Origin: Paenibacillus cremeus
GTDB lineage: Bacteria > Bacillota > Bacilli > Paenibacillales > NBRC-103111
Assembly (NCBI RefSeq): GCF_007786445.1
Contig: NZ_VNJI01000010.1
Coordinates: 62,001-126,000, forward strand
DNA length: 64,000 nt
Direction: 5' to 3'
The position numbers and the translations under genes were made by a program. This document shows, one piece after another, positions 25,400-32,597 of this stretch (positions within the stretch are counted from its first letter, which is position 1; every line of letters begins with the position of its first letter). The notes under the pieces were generated by a model, which saw only the letters and a program-made list of their open reading frames with translations, was not told the origin of the DNA and did not search any database.

Positions 25400-26305
25400 T
25401 CACCTGCCCTTTTCCTTGCCTAACAAATCTTTCAGCGCATCCTCGAGCAGCGAATACTCAAAAATAAACCCTTTGCTGTTAGCCACTATGGGAAGCACAG
25501 CCTGGCTTTCCAGCAGCACGGTCGACATCTCTCCAAACATCAGCTTCAATAAGAACGCAGGCACTGGGAAACGATACGGCTTCTTCAGCACTTTGGCAAG
25601 CTCACGGCCAAATTCCTCATTCGATACCGCAAACGCCGTCACCGCATTCACCGGTCCTTCGATTTCCTCATCCTGAATACAGAAATCAATCAATCGGCAC
25701 AAATCATTAATGTGAATAAACGACATTTTCTGCCTACCGGAGCCGATTCGCCCTCCGAAGCCCAGCTTGAACGGCTTCATCAATTGCGGCAGAGCGCCAC
25801 CATCCGTCCCTAGGACAATCCCGATTCGCAGCAGCACTACACGGGTGTCTGGAATATGCTCCGCCGCCATTTCCCATTGATCCAGAACCTGAGAGAGGAA
25901 GCCTTCGACCTTTAGCTCGCTGTCTTCCATAAATACGTTCTCTTCAGAGCTGCCATAAATCGATATGCCGGAGGCATTAATAAGCACCGGCTTTTTTTCC
26001 AGCCGCTCGATGATACTGCTAACCCTCGCAACCGCATCCAATCGCGACTGCATAATGCGTTCCTTCGCCGACTTCGTCCAGCGCTGGTTGATCGTTTCGC
26101 CCGCCAGATTGACGATCGCATCGACGCCTTCGAGCGGCATTACATTTGTCTCCAGCTCTGACCAAGTCATGTGTCGTATCAACGGATTTTCCGTCCGCTT
26201 TTTCTTGTCACGGGAAATGTGGATAATCGACGCCTTTTGCTCCAAATAATATTTCGTCAGGTGCTGACCGATAAACCCGCTAGCTCCTGTAATCGCCACT
26301 TTCAT
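25400..26305 (-). CDS. TIGR01777-family epimerase-like oxidoreductase
   Basis: Short-chain dehydrogenase of 301 residues, TIGR01777 (YfcH/SDR39U1) branch. The start is ATG 26305, preceded by GGAGGAAG; an upstream extension is not homologous. Features are the Rossmann motif ITGASGFIGQHL, IVNLAGETINQRWT, the NASGISIYG segment with the catalytic Ser/Tyr region, and the C-terminal DUF1731-like ending LLKLMFGEMSTVLLESQAVLP. The in vivo substrate of this family is generally unknown. A small gene follows in the same unit. Confidence 0.92.
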   Translation of the reverse strand: MKVAITGASGFIGQHLTKYYLEQKASIIHISRDKKKRTENPLIRHMTWSELETNVMPLEGVDAIVNLAGETINQRWTKSAKERIMQSRLDAVARVSSIIERLEKKPVLINASGISIYGSSEENVFMEDSELKVEGFLSQVLDQWEMAAEHIPDTRVVLLRIGIVLGTDGGALPQLMKPFKLGFGGRIGSGRQKMSFIHINDLCRLIDFCIQDEEIEGPVNAVTAFAVSNEEFGRELAKVLKKPYRFPVPAFLLKLMFGEMSTVLLESQAVLPIVANSKGFIFEYSLLEDALKDLLGKEKGR

Positions 26306-26399
26306 TTGCTCTTCCTCCACCTGCTCAATTAGTCGACGGATCAACTTATCTGTATAATAATTAGGTTTATTATATAACAAAATGTGCCATAAACAAAAA

Positions 26400-26437
26400 A
26401 AGGAGTCCCATCGAACCGCTTCGGTCAGAACCCCTCC
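26400..26437 (-). terminator. Probable terminator of the glycan operon
   Basis: After the deacetylase stop the minus strand reads GGAG...ACCG-AAG-CGGT...CTCC then TTTTTTT. The stem is imperfect, but the T-run is good and the site is right for the end of the operon. Confidence 0.5.
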
Positions 26438-26447
26438 ATCATGCCCC

Positions 26448-27299
26448 TTAGACTTCTAACCCGCAATGCTGCTTTAAATGCTCCGAAACCGATGTAAATC
26501 GGAAGCTCTTCAGGACACTCTCCAACTTCGATTTCGTCCCGCGCACGTTATAATAGTGGATAAAATGCTCCTTTGGCGGCAAGCTCAGCTTTTGCTCTCC
26601 TGCATCGATCTCTCTCGGATGAAGGTAAACAATCGCACTGCTTCCACGGCGGTTCGCCGCTTTAATCGCCTGTTTAATGAATAGTCGCGGGAAAAACCGG
26701 AAGTAAAACCCGCCCGAATAACCCATATTGCGGCCCGCCAGGTTCATAACCGACATCGGTACCTCATAAAGCCGAAGCTCTCGCCCGCCCACCTTAGGCT
26801 TATGTATCTCGGTCGGCGCATCCGGAATCCCATACAGGAACGTTTGGACAGGAAAAATACTAGCATCATACTGCAGCCCCAGCTCTTCCAACGCCTCAAG
26901 ATAATGCAGATTGCGCTCTACGATCGACCAGGATGGCGCCCGGTAACCGAGTACCTTTGTTCCCGTCAGATCCTCTAGAATGTCCACCGACTTTTTCACG
27001 TCCGCCTTAAACGCATCGTAGGTTTGACTGTATGCCAGCTCATGCCCATAGCCATGGGAGGCGACATCATGCCCTTGCCGGGCAATCTCCTTCACCACCT
27101 CCGGGTAATCCTCGCCGATACACCCCAGCACGAAAAAGGTTGCTTTAGAGCCCGTGTCGCTGCACATCTGCAAAAGACCATCCATATGTGCTCTGAACCT
27201 CGACCCTTTGCCCCTGTAATCTGCCGGATTAATGTGGTCGTAGTTGGCATGAAACCATTCTTCAATGTCAAACGTGAGCATGTTCGAAATCCGTTCCAT
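26448..27299 (-). CDS. Polysaccharide deacetylase, XrtA/PEP-CTERM-associated type (DUF3473-like)
   Basis: Enzyme of 283 residues of the NodB superfamily. The start LTFDIEEWFHANYDH has the metal-binding DIEEW Asp, and HDVASHGYGHEL gives the His pair; RAPSWS and the long C-terminal region (SGGFYFRFFPRLFIKQAI, YLHPREID) match the subgroup often found in EPS clusters with exosortase XrtA. It would remove N-acetyl groups from a polymer or its precursor. I chose ATG 27299, one base after the methyltransferase stop. It is the last gene of the seven-gene operon. There is no signal peptide, so it probably acts on the cytoplasmic side or on a lipid-linked precursor. Confidence 0.88.
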   Translation of the reverse strand: MERISNMLTFDIEEWFHANYDHINPADYRGKGSRFRAHMDGLLQMCSDTGSKATFFVLGCIGEDYPEVVKEIARQGHDVASHGYGHELAYSQTYDAFKADVKKSVDILEDLTGTKVLGYRAPSWSIVERNLHYLEALEELGLQYDASIFPVQTFLYGIPDAPTEIHKPKVGGRELRLYEVPMSVMNLAGRNMGYSGGFYFRFFPRLFIKQAIKAANRRGSSAIVYLHPREIDAGEQKLSLPPKEHFIHYYNVRGTKSKLESVLKSFRFTSVSEHLKQHCGLEV

Positions 27300-27300
27300 C

Positions 27301-27969
27301 TTAGCCACGCTTCTTCCGCCCCTTGATTGCAAACGAAGTGCTGAGCATCCCCGAAAGCACCCCTTCGCTGTCGCTCTGGGTCACCAGCTTGAGCGGATGA
27401 TAATATTTCAAAAATTCGATCTCCTCGAAGCCGAACCGCTCATACACGCCCTTAAGCTCATTCATCGAGTACATTTGATCGAACTTTTTGCTCTTCTCAA
27501 TCAGCATGAGCAGCTTCCGCTGCAATGAGCCCTTGTTGAGCGTTTGGATCAGCAGCGTTCCGCCCGGTTTCGTCACTCTCGCGAGCTCTTGGATGACCGG
27601 GATATAATTCTCGATCAATTGAATGACGCCAATGCAAAGCACTACGTCAAACGTATTCTTCTCAAAATCCATCCCTGTCAAATCCTGCGACGACGTCTGA
27701 AGACCACGGGCAGCAGCAAATTCGAGGCTCTTCTGTGAGAAATCCACCCCGTGAACCGTATTGCGCTGCACCAGCGGCTCACTGAACGCGCCAACACCAC
27801 AGCCTGCATCGAGGATCGTTTGGCCCTGTGTTTCTCCCAGCCAACGCAAGGTGTTGTCCCGCTGGATAAAAAAGCTTTCATCATCGAAATAATCGGAGGA
27901 CTTGACAGACGCCCCGTGAATTTCGGCCTTTTGGTCAAAATACTGCTTCCAATTATTGGAATGGCTCAT
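27301..27969 (-). CDS. Class I SAM-dependent methyltransferase in glycan operon
   Basis: Protein of 222 residues with motif I TILDAGCGVGAFSEPL near residue 50, VHGVDFSQKSL, and FDVVLCIGVIQLIENYIPV, typical of Methyltransf_11 enzymes such as UbiE-like or sugar methyltransferases. The ATG follows GGAGG. It stands between the FemAB-like gene and the deacetylase, one base from the latter, so it should modify the same glycan or its lipid carrier. The Lys/Arg-rich end (KGRKKRG) is notable. Acceptor unknown. Confidence 0.85.
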   Translation of the reverse strand: MSHSNNWKQYFDQKAEIHGASVKSSDYFDDESFFIQRDNTLRWLGETQGQTILDAGCGVGAFSEPLVQRNTVHGVDFSQKSLEFAAARGLQTSSQDLTGMDFEKNTFDVVLCIGVIQLIENYIPVIQELARVTKPGGTLLIQTLNKGSLQRKLLMLIEKSKKFDQMYSMNELKGVYERFGFEEIEFLKYYHPLKLVTQSDSEGVLSGMLSTSFAIKGRKKRG

Positions 27970-28012
27970 ACGTAAATTTCCTCCGATGTTCAGAACAATA
28001 GAGATGGTTGCC

Positions 28013-29056
28013 TTAAGGCATTAGAAATCGGATCAGCCGTTTACCCGCCTGATTTGTAACGAAGCTGGGCGCTGCCTTCCAGAGCTCAATAAAGAAGCTT
28101 AAGCTTTGCTTGTCTGGGGGTGCTGCTGCAGCTTGGCCTCCGTCATAAATCAAATACTGCAGCTGCTTGGCCTCGGCTCCCCATTGCTCCTTATACTTAT
28201 AAGTCCCTGATCCGGTTTGCGACCGGCCCAGATCAAGATATTGACATCCACTGCGAATCCCGTAGCGGACGGCTTCCCAGTACATGAAATTGTTCAGGTA
28301 CTTGTTGTTATACTCTACCAGGTTAGCCCCGTAAGGATAATACAAGGTCGAGTTCCCGGGACTTTTGAGCAGCAGCATGCCTCCGACCGTCGCAGAGGTC
28401 ACGCTGTCCTGAACCGTAAGCAAGGCCGCATGATCCGGCAAAAGCTCAAAAAAACGCTTAAAAAAACGGATATCCGGAGCTGGCGAACCCAGCTGCTTCA
28501 TCCTACGCACATATACCTTGTAAAAAGCGTCCAGGTGCCTAAGGTCAAACGATACCCTAAAGCAATGGTTCTTGTACACCTTCCGCACATGATTGCGATT
28601 GCTGCTCGATGAACGCGACAGCACTTCCTCTTCATTGCTTGAAAGTGGAAGCACAAAGGTATGGTTCTGCAGCTGTTCCCGCCAGTCTGGCCGGCTAATA
28701 CGCTGCGCCTTGAATCGAAGCTCGACGTAGCTCAATCCTAGCTTCGCTTTCAAAGCTGCGATGGCCTCAATCGCGAACGCCATGGCATCGCTGCTCACCG
28801 CACAAATATCGGTATAGTTCACAAAAGGCAGCGAAACCGCTACCCGCTTCAGTCCCAGATTGCGCCCCACCACTAGCGGAATCATCGCGCAAATGCGGTC
28901 ATCCTTGTCCATGATCGCGTGATATGCACACTGATACCCAAACGACCGAAGAAGCAGCTTCCGAAACGCCGTCGAATGAAACACCGTCCCTTGGGTCAAA
29001 GCCAAGCGGTCCCACTCGTCCTTCATGGATTCCGTATACGCAATACATCTGAACAT
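28013..29056 (-). CDS. FemAB-like GNAT acyltransferase of the polysaccharide type
   Basis: Protein of 347 residues with two GNAT-like halves as in FemAB/FemX. Diagnostic parts are FHSTAFRKLLLRSFGYQ at the N-terminus, NRNHVRKVYKNHCFRVS in the centre, and YYPYGANLVEYNNKYLNNFMYWEAVRYGI with YLDLGRSQTGSGTYKYKEQWGAE toward the end, which match the FemAB family associated with XrtA/PEP-CTERM clusters. These transfer an aminoacyl or acyl group to a sugar-lipid. I start at ATG 29056, eight bases after the small transporter stop. The substrate is unknown. Confidence 0.85.
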   Translation of the reverse strand: MFRCIAYTESMKDEWDRLALTQGTVFHSTAFRKLLLRSFGYQCAYHAIMDKDDRICAMIPLVVGRNLGLKRVAVSLPFVNYTDICAVSSDAMAFAIEAIAALKAKLGLSYVELRFKAQRISRPDWREQLQNHTFVLPLSSNEEEVLSRSSSSNRNHVRKVYKNHCFRVSFDLRHLDAFYKVYVRRMKQLGSPAPDIRFFKRFFELLPDHAALLTVQDSVTSATVGGMLLLKSPGNSTLYYPYGANLVEYNNKYLNNFMYWEAVRYGIRSGCQYLDLGRSQTGSGTYKYKEQWGAEAKQLQYLIYDGGQAAAAPPDKQSLSFFIELWKAAPSFVTNQAGKRLIRFLMP

Positions 29057-29063
29057 CAACGAA

Positions 29064-29417
29064 TTATCCTTTCATCCAAAAAATGACGCCAATCATAATA
29101 AACGCACAGCCGGACCATTTCATCATGCTGATCTGCTCTTGAAACACCAAAATGGAAACGGCGATGATCAGAATATATTGGACACTGGATACAAAGGTAA
29201 CATAGCTGAGATCAAATGCTGACAAGCAATAAACCCATACGACCGCCGCTAGCGCATAAGCTGCAAAGCCCCCGATAATTAACTGGGAAGACAGATAGCC
29301 GAGGAGAACCGAGACGATTCCTCCCTCGAAGCTGAGCGATTTGCTGGCCATTTTGAGCAGGGTGTTGGCAACGACGGTTAGGGATAGACTTCCAAACAGC
29401 ATTAAATATTTAATCAT
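29064..29417 (-). CDS. Small four-TM transporter (EmrE/DMT-like), possible lipid-sugar flippase
   Basis: Protein of 117 residues with four membrane segments, the size of SMR/EamA half-transporters such as EmrE or ArnE. The N-terminal segment has ANTLLKMASKSL, as in the DMT family, and the last two segments are YILIIAVSILVFQ and GCAFIMIGVIFWM. Its start overlaps the stop of the DUF2304 gene by four bases. In lipid-sugar systems such proteins move undecaprenyl-linked sugars across the membrane; the glycan operon context supports that idea, but it is inferred. Confidence 0.82.
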   Translation of the reverse strand: MIKYLMLFGSLSLTVVANTLLKMASKSLSFEGGIVSVLLGYLSSQLIIGGFAAYALAAVVWVYCLSAFDLSYVTFVSSVQYILIIAVSILVFQEQISMMKWSGCAFIMIGVIFWMKG

Positions 29418-29809
29418 AAGTCCGCCTTGTTTAATTTCTTTTCCAGCTCCTCCAGTTTCAGCTTGGTTAAGCCGAGCTCCTGGGTGAGCGCTTTATTGTG
29501 CATTTTTAACCCCGATATGCTGACGCTCGTTTTCAGAATCAACAGATAGGCGCTGGCAATCAAGATGGCAAAAAAGGCCGACGGGGCGTAGTAAACGCCG
29601 ATCAGATTGGAGAACCAATCCATCATGCCTTTGAAAACCGACATGACCAACGTAAACATGCCGATCAAGAACCACACTAAGGAGTATTTTTCCCGCAGCT
29701 TCCGTGCTCTGACCATAAAAAATACCGAGACCATCATAGTCACGCTGAAGGCGACCCCCATAAGGTGAATACTGTCAATATGTCCCCCCTCCATGTACCT
29801 TGTCACCAC
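29414..29809 (-). CDS. DUF2304 membrane protein
   Basis: Protein of 131 residues with three membrane segments (about residues 14-33, 44-61 and 72-92) and a C-terminal coiled coil rich in Leu and Lys (ELGLTKLKLEELEKKLN). This is the DUF2304 layout, a family that nearly always follows a DPM-synthase-like GT2, as here, and is thought to act with it. The GTG at 29809 overlaps the glycosyltransferase stop; ATG 29794 is the alternative. Neither start has a strong Shine-Dalgarno site, which suggests translational coupling. Confidence 0.82.
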   Translation of the reverse strand: MVTRYMEGGHIDSIHLMGVAFSVTMMVSVFFMVRARKLREKYSLVWFLIGMFTLVMSVFKGMMDWFSNLIGVYYAPSAFFAILIASAYLLILKTSVSISGLKMHNKALTQELGLTKLKLEELEKKLNKADL

Positions 29810-30510
29810 CTTGTCCTGGTATAGGAGAAGAAGATCGATAGAATGACCTTCGCCATATAATACGGGCTTTTAATCGGTGTGATCGAAGACGTTCCGTGCT
29901 CCCGGTGTCTCATCTCGACCCCAACCTCTGAAATGCGGAGTCCATGCTTTTTCAACAAAATAATAGCATCCGGCTCGGGATAATCGTCTGGATAATGCCG
30001 GCAAAGCAACTCGATGCTGCGTCGATTATAAATACGGAAGCCGGAAGTGCTGTCCGTCACCTTCGTTTGAATCAGCATGCGGAACAGAAAATAAAACACC
30101 TTAATTCCCAGTCTCCTCGACCATGTTGTGCGGAACGACTGGACGTCGAGGAACCGCGAGCCAATCACCATATCGCACCCGCTTCGCGCCATCGCATCGA
30201 CCAGCTTATCGACTTCCTTGGGCAGGTGCTGCCCGTCGCCGTCGATCTGAACCATATAGCAATATCCTTGTGAGAATGCGTATTTGAAGCCCGTCTGGAC
30301 CGCACCGCCGATCCCCAGGTTATACGGAAGGTCCACCACTTTGACCCCTTCCGCCCTCCTAGCTGTGATCGATGTGGCATCCGTGGAACAATCGTTAATA
30401 ACCAAAATATCAAACTCAGGATTCGCGGCTCGAATATCCCCGATTACCTTAAGAATGTTGTTTTGCTCATTATACGCTGGTATGACGATCAGCACTTTGT
30501 CTTGATCCAT
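29803..30510 (-). CDS. GT2-family glycosyltransferase, dolichyl-phosphate mannose synthase-like
   Basis: Protein of 235 residues that would transfer a sugar from a nucleotide sugar to polyprenyl phosphate. Start motif VLIVIPAYNEQNNILKVI; VINDCSTD; the metal-binding DGDGQHLP; and the GSRFLD motif are clear, as in DPM1-type GT2 enzymes. ATG 30510 is 41 bases inside the end of the upstream gene. The end TRTRW is followed at once by the DUF2304 start. There is no C-terminal membrane domain, consistent with DUF2304 supplying it. Confidence 0.9.
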   Translation of the reverse strand: MDQDKVLIVIPAYNEQNNILKVIGDIRAANPEFDILVINDCSTDATSITARRAEGVKVVDLPYNLGIGGAVQTGFKYAFSQGYCYMVQIDGDGQHLPKEVDKLVDAMARSGCDMVIGSRFLDVQSFRTTWSRRLGIKVFYFLFRMLIQTKVTDSTSGFRIYNRRSIELLCRHYPDDYPEPDAIILLKKHGLRISEVGVEMRHREHGTSSITPIKSPYYMAKVILSIFFSYTRTRW

Positions 30511-31756
30511 GTAGAAGCAACCCCGTGTATTTTTTGGCAATTACAATTGCGACATGAATGATTCTTTCCGCCCCGTAGCCTGCTGCAATCGCAATAAATG
30601 GCGTAGCTGGCACCTTGTAACGGTACATCCAATCGATAAAGAAAATGACACAAAAGATAAAAATGGACAGTATAATCAGCCACACGATGGAAACCTTCTT
30701 AAACTGTTTATTCATGAAAGCGCCTACCGTACCGGCCAGAAAGAGCCCTGTTGGGATCAGATTCAAGATCAGTTTCTTGATCCCATGCAAGGTGTGTATG
30801 TTCGTCTCCCACACCCAAGGTCCGAAGAAGGCAATCGATCTTCGGCCGTAAATGGCCATAACATGATCCCAGTTGTTGATGATAAAGCTTAAGACAAGAC
30901 TATTTAAAATGTTAATGTTATAGTCGGGTTTAAAAGGAGCGTCAAACGCCGTTGGCTTATCGTAAATCCAGCCCTTAGCGTAAATATTGTACATGACCTT
31001 TTTGGCGTTGAACTGCATTGAAGTGACCAGAGGCTCGAGCTTATCCCCGGCCAGAAAATAGACAGCCGCGACAACTACCGCCGTGATCAAGCCACCCAAG
31101 ACGTACCTGTACTTCTTAACAAAATGTAAGATCGTTTCTTTCTTCAGGTTGTAGAGGATATAGCCGAAAATAAACGCCAGCAAAATGATGCCCGTAGGTC
31201 TGAAGATCATCATATAAAACGCGGTGACCGCAAATAAAATCTGATATTTTCTTTGCTTGGTATCCATCATCATAACCAGGAAATAAATACAAAGCAGCAT
31301 CACGCTGATAAAAAACGATTCGGATAAAATATACATCGCCCACAGCGTCGTATCCCAAGCTTCGGAATAAAAATATGAGGCAAAAATAGCCGACAGCCGA
31401 TTAAACAGCTTGCGTGTAATTAAATAGACTAGAATCACATTCAAGCTAGCCGTTACCGCCTGTATCAACAAGATGTTCTCCGGCTCCTTAACGATGGCCA
31501 GCAGAACGGTAAGCAAGACATTATACCCAACATATAAAAGATCGTTCATTGTCAGGCCGATCTTGTACGTAGCCATCAGATTATGCGCATAGTCGATGTA
31601 CCATTGGCTGTCCTCGGATTGGGGAAATCCATAGCCGGATCTCAGCCTCCAAAAATAATGATCCAGTTTCTTGTCAAGTGCTAAAAGTACTAATGGGATG
31701 ATGTAAATGAACTCTAGATTCTTGTATTTATGATAGATGTGATAAAGTTGGTTCAT
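30470..31756 (-). CDS. Polytopic GT-C-like membrane protein (ArnT/GT39-like)
   Basis: Protein of 428 residues with about ten membrane segments. The short N-terminal extracytoplasmic part has SEDSQWYIDYAHNLM, the position of the GT-C acidic active-site loop, and YYSEAWDTTLWAMYILSESFFISVMLL matches the ArnT/GT39 family. Such enzymes use polyprenyl-phosphate sugars made by a GT2 and attach the sugar outside; the neighbouring DPM-like GT2 would supply the donor. It is the first gene of the operon, with GAGGTGGAG before ATG. Acceptor unknown. The C-terminus overlaps the GT2 gene by 41 bases. Confidence 0.85.
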   Translation of the reverse strand: MNQLYHIYHKYKNLEFIYIIPLVLLALDKKLDHYFWRLRSGYGFPQSEDSQWYIDYAHNLMATYKIGLTMNDLLYVGYNVLLTVLLAIVKEPENILLIQAVTASLNVILVYLITRKLFNRLSAIFASYFYSEAWDTTLWAMYILSESFFISVMLLCIYFLVMMMDTKQRKYQILFAVTAFYMMIFRPTGIILLAFIFGYILYNLKKETILHFVKKYRYVLGGLITAVVVAAVYFLAGDKLEPLVTSMQFNAKKVMYNIYAKGWIYDKPTAFDAPFKPDYNINILNSLVLSFIINNWDHVMAIYGRRSIAFFGPWVWETNIHTLHGIKKLILNLIPTGLFLAGTVGAFMNKQFKKVSIVWLIILSIFIFCVIFFIDWMYRYKVPATPFIAIAAGYGAERIIHVAIVIAKKYTGLLLHGSRQSADRHTSV

Positions 31757-31858
31757 TCACACAGCTCCACCTCATATTATTGTGCTCCGTACCTTGATGG
31801 CAGTTGTAAACATCGAGCGCACCCCAGTGTAAACGGTTTCGACTTTTCTATCGTAATG

Positions 31859-31874
31859 CATCGAAGCTTCGATG
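31859..31874. repeat. Perfect 16-base palindrome CATCGAAGCTTCGATG
   Basis: Perfect inverted repeat read directly. It lies between the glycan operon and the MarR gene, about 100 bases from the operon start. Candidate operator. Confidence 0.75.
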
Positions 31875-31891
31875 TAAATACAAAATAATGT

Positions 31892-31905
31892 TGAATAATT
31901 ATTCA
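31892..31905. promoter_or_regulatory. Perfect 14-base palindrome TGAATAATTATTCA
   Basis: Perfect AT-rich palindrome 160 bases before the MarR start. The length and symmetry fit a MarR-dimer operator, but no binding data exist. Confidence 0.5.
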
Positions 31906-32016
31906 GATTATAGATTGTAGGACTTTGTAACCACATCCCAATCTAGCTTAAGCTATTTTTTGATATTTTCCGTAAATGAGAGCAAGGATTGTTTACACAA
32001 ACCTGCCATTTCCCTG

Positions 32017-32046
32017 TTGTCAAACGATTTAGAAAGAAAGTATAAT
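32017..32046 (+). promoter_or_regulatory. Sigma-A promoter of the MarR gene
   Basis: TTGTCA at 32017-32022, an 18-base spacer and a perfect TATAAT at 32041-32046, 21 bases before the ATG. GTGGAGG follows at the right place for a Shine-Dalgarno site. Confidence 0.7.
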
Positions 32047-32066
32047 TTGGTTGTGGAGGCTAAATT

Positions 32067-32501
32067 ATGGAGATCAAAGAATCGTTAGAGCAGTTTGTCA
32101 CCCATCTACAAACCATCAACCGACATCTGCGTTCCAAGGTGCTGGATCGGCAGGATAGTCCGCTTACCCGCGTACAGTGGCTTTTACTTCGCCATCTTCA
32201 CCGCGAGGGCACCAGTACGATCGGCCAGCTTGCTTCGCATTTGGACGTACGTTCCAGTACGATGTCCCAAATGATCGACCGGTTGGAAAAAGCCAGATTG
32301 GTGTACCGGGAGAGCAGCCAGCCGGATGCGCGTGTCCGCATGGTCGCGCTGACGGATGAGGGAACGAACATTATTTTGCAATCGAAGGCGGTTTGGGCGG
32401 AAACGCTGTCCGATGCCTTTGAACAATTTAATGAAGTCGAACGTCAACAATTTTTGGATTATATCCAGCGGCTTTCCGATTCCGTGCAGAAGAAGGCGTA
32501 G
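32067..32501 (+). CDS. MarR-family transcriptional regulator
   Basis: Regulator of 144 residues with the full winged-helix layout: LRHLHREGTSTIGQLASHLDVRSSTMSQMIDRLEKARLVYRESS, then the beta-wing RVRMVALTDEG, and helical dimer arms at both ends. No cysteine is present, so it is not a simple thiol sensor of the OhrR type. It is divergent from the glycan operon and precedes a large ATPase gene on the same strand. Two palindromes upstream are natural operators. Ligand unknown. Confidence 0.92.
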   Translation: MEIKESLEQFVTHLQTINRHLRSKVLDRQDSPLTRVQWLLLRHLHREGTSTIGQLASHLDVRSSTMSQMIDRLEKARLVYRESSQPDARVRMVALTDEGTNIILQSKAVWAETLSDAFEQFNEVERQQFLDYIQRLSDSVQKKA

Positions 32502-32540
32502 ACTCGGGTACCACACAGTTAAACAAGAAAGCGACATTCC

Positions 32541-32565
32541 AAGAGCTCCGATGAGGAGCTTTTCT
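32541..32565 (+). terminator. Weak terminator between MarR and the ATPase gene
   Basis: AAGAGCTCC and GGAGCTTTT pair with one mismatch around five bases, followed by CTTATTC. It may attenuate rather than stop transcription into the ATPase gene, for which no own promoter is visible. Confidence 0.5.
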
Positions 32566-32597
32566 TATTCATATTCTTCCAACCGGAGGGGACCTCC

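Larger units (their letters stand above)
31757..32066. other. 310-base divergent intergenic region
   Basis: No coding frame is evident. It carries TGTAAAC at 31805-31811 and 31828-31834 and the inverse GTTTACAC at 31991-31998, a 16-base palindrome at 31859-31874, a 14-base palindrome at 31892-31905, and a promoter for the MarR gene. It is likely the control region for both the glycan operon and the MarR gene. Confidence 0.7.

Noticed and set aside
26448..31756. Exosortase/PEP-CTERM system
   Set aside because: Two genes resemble XrtA-associated families, but no exosortase, PEP-CTERM protein or EPS chain-length genes are in the window.
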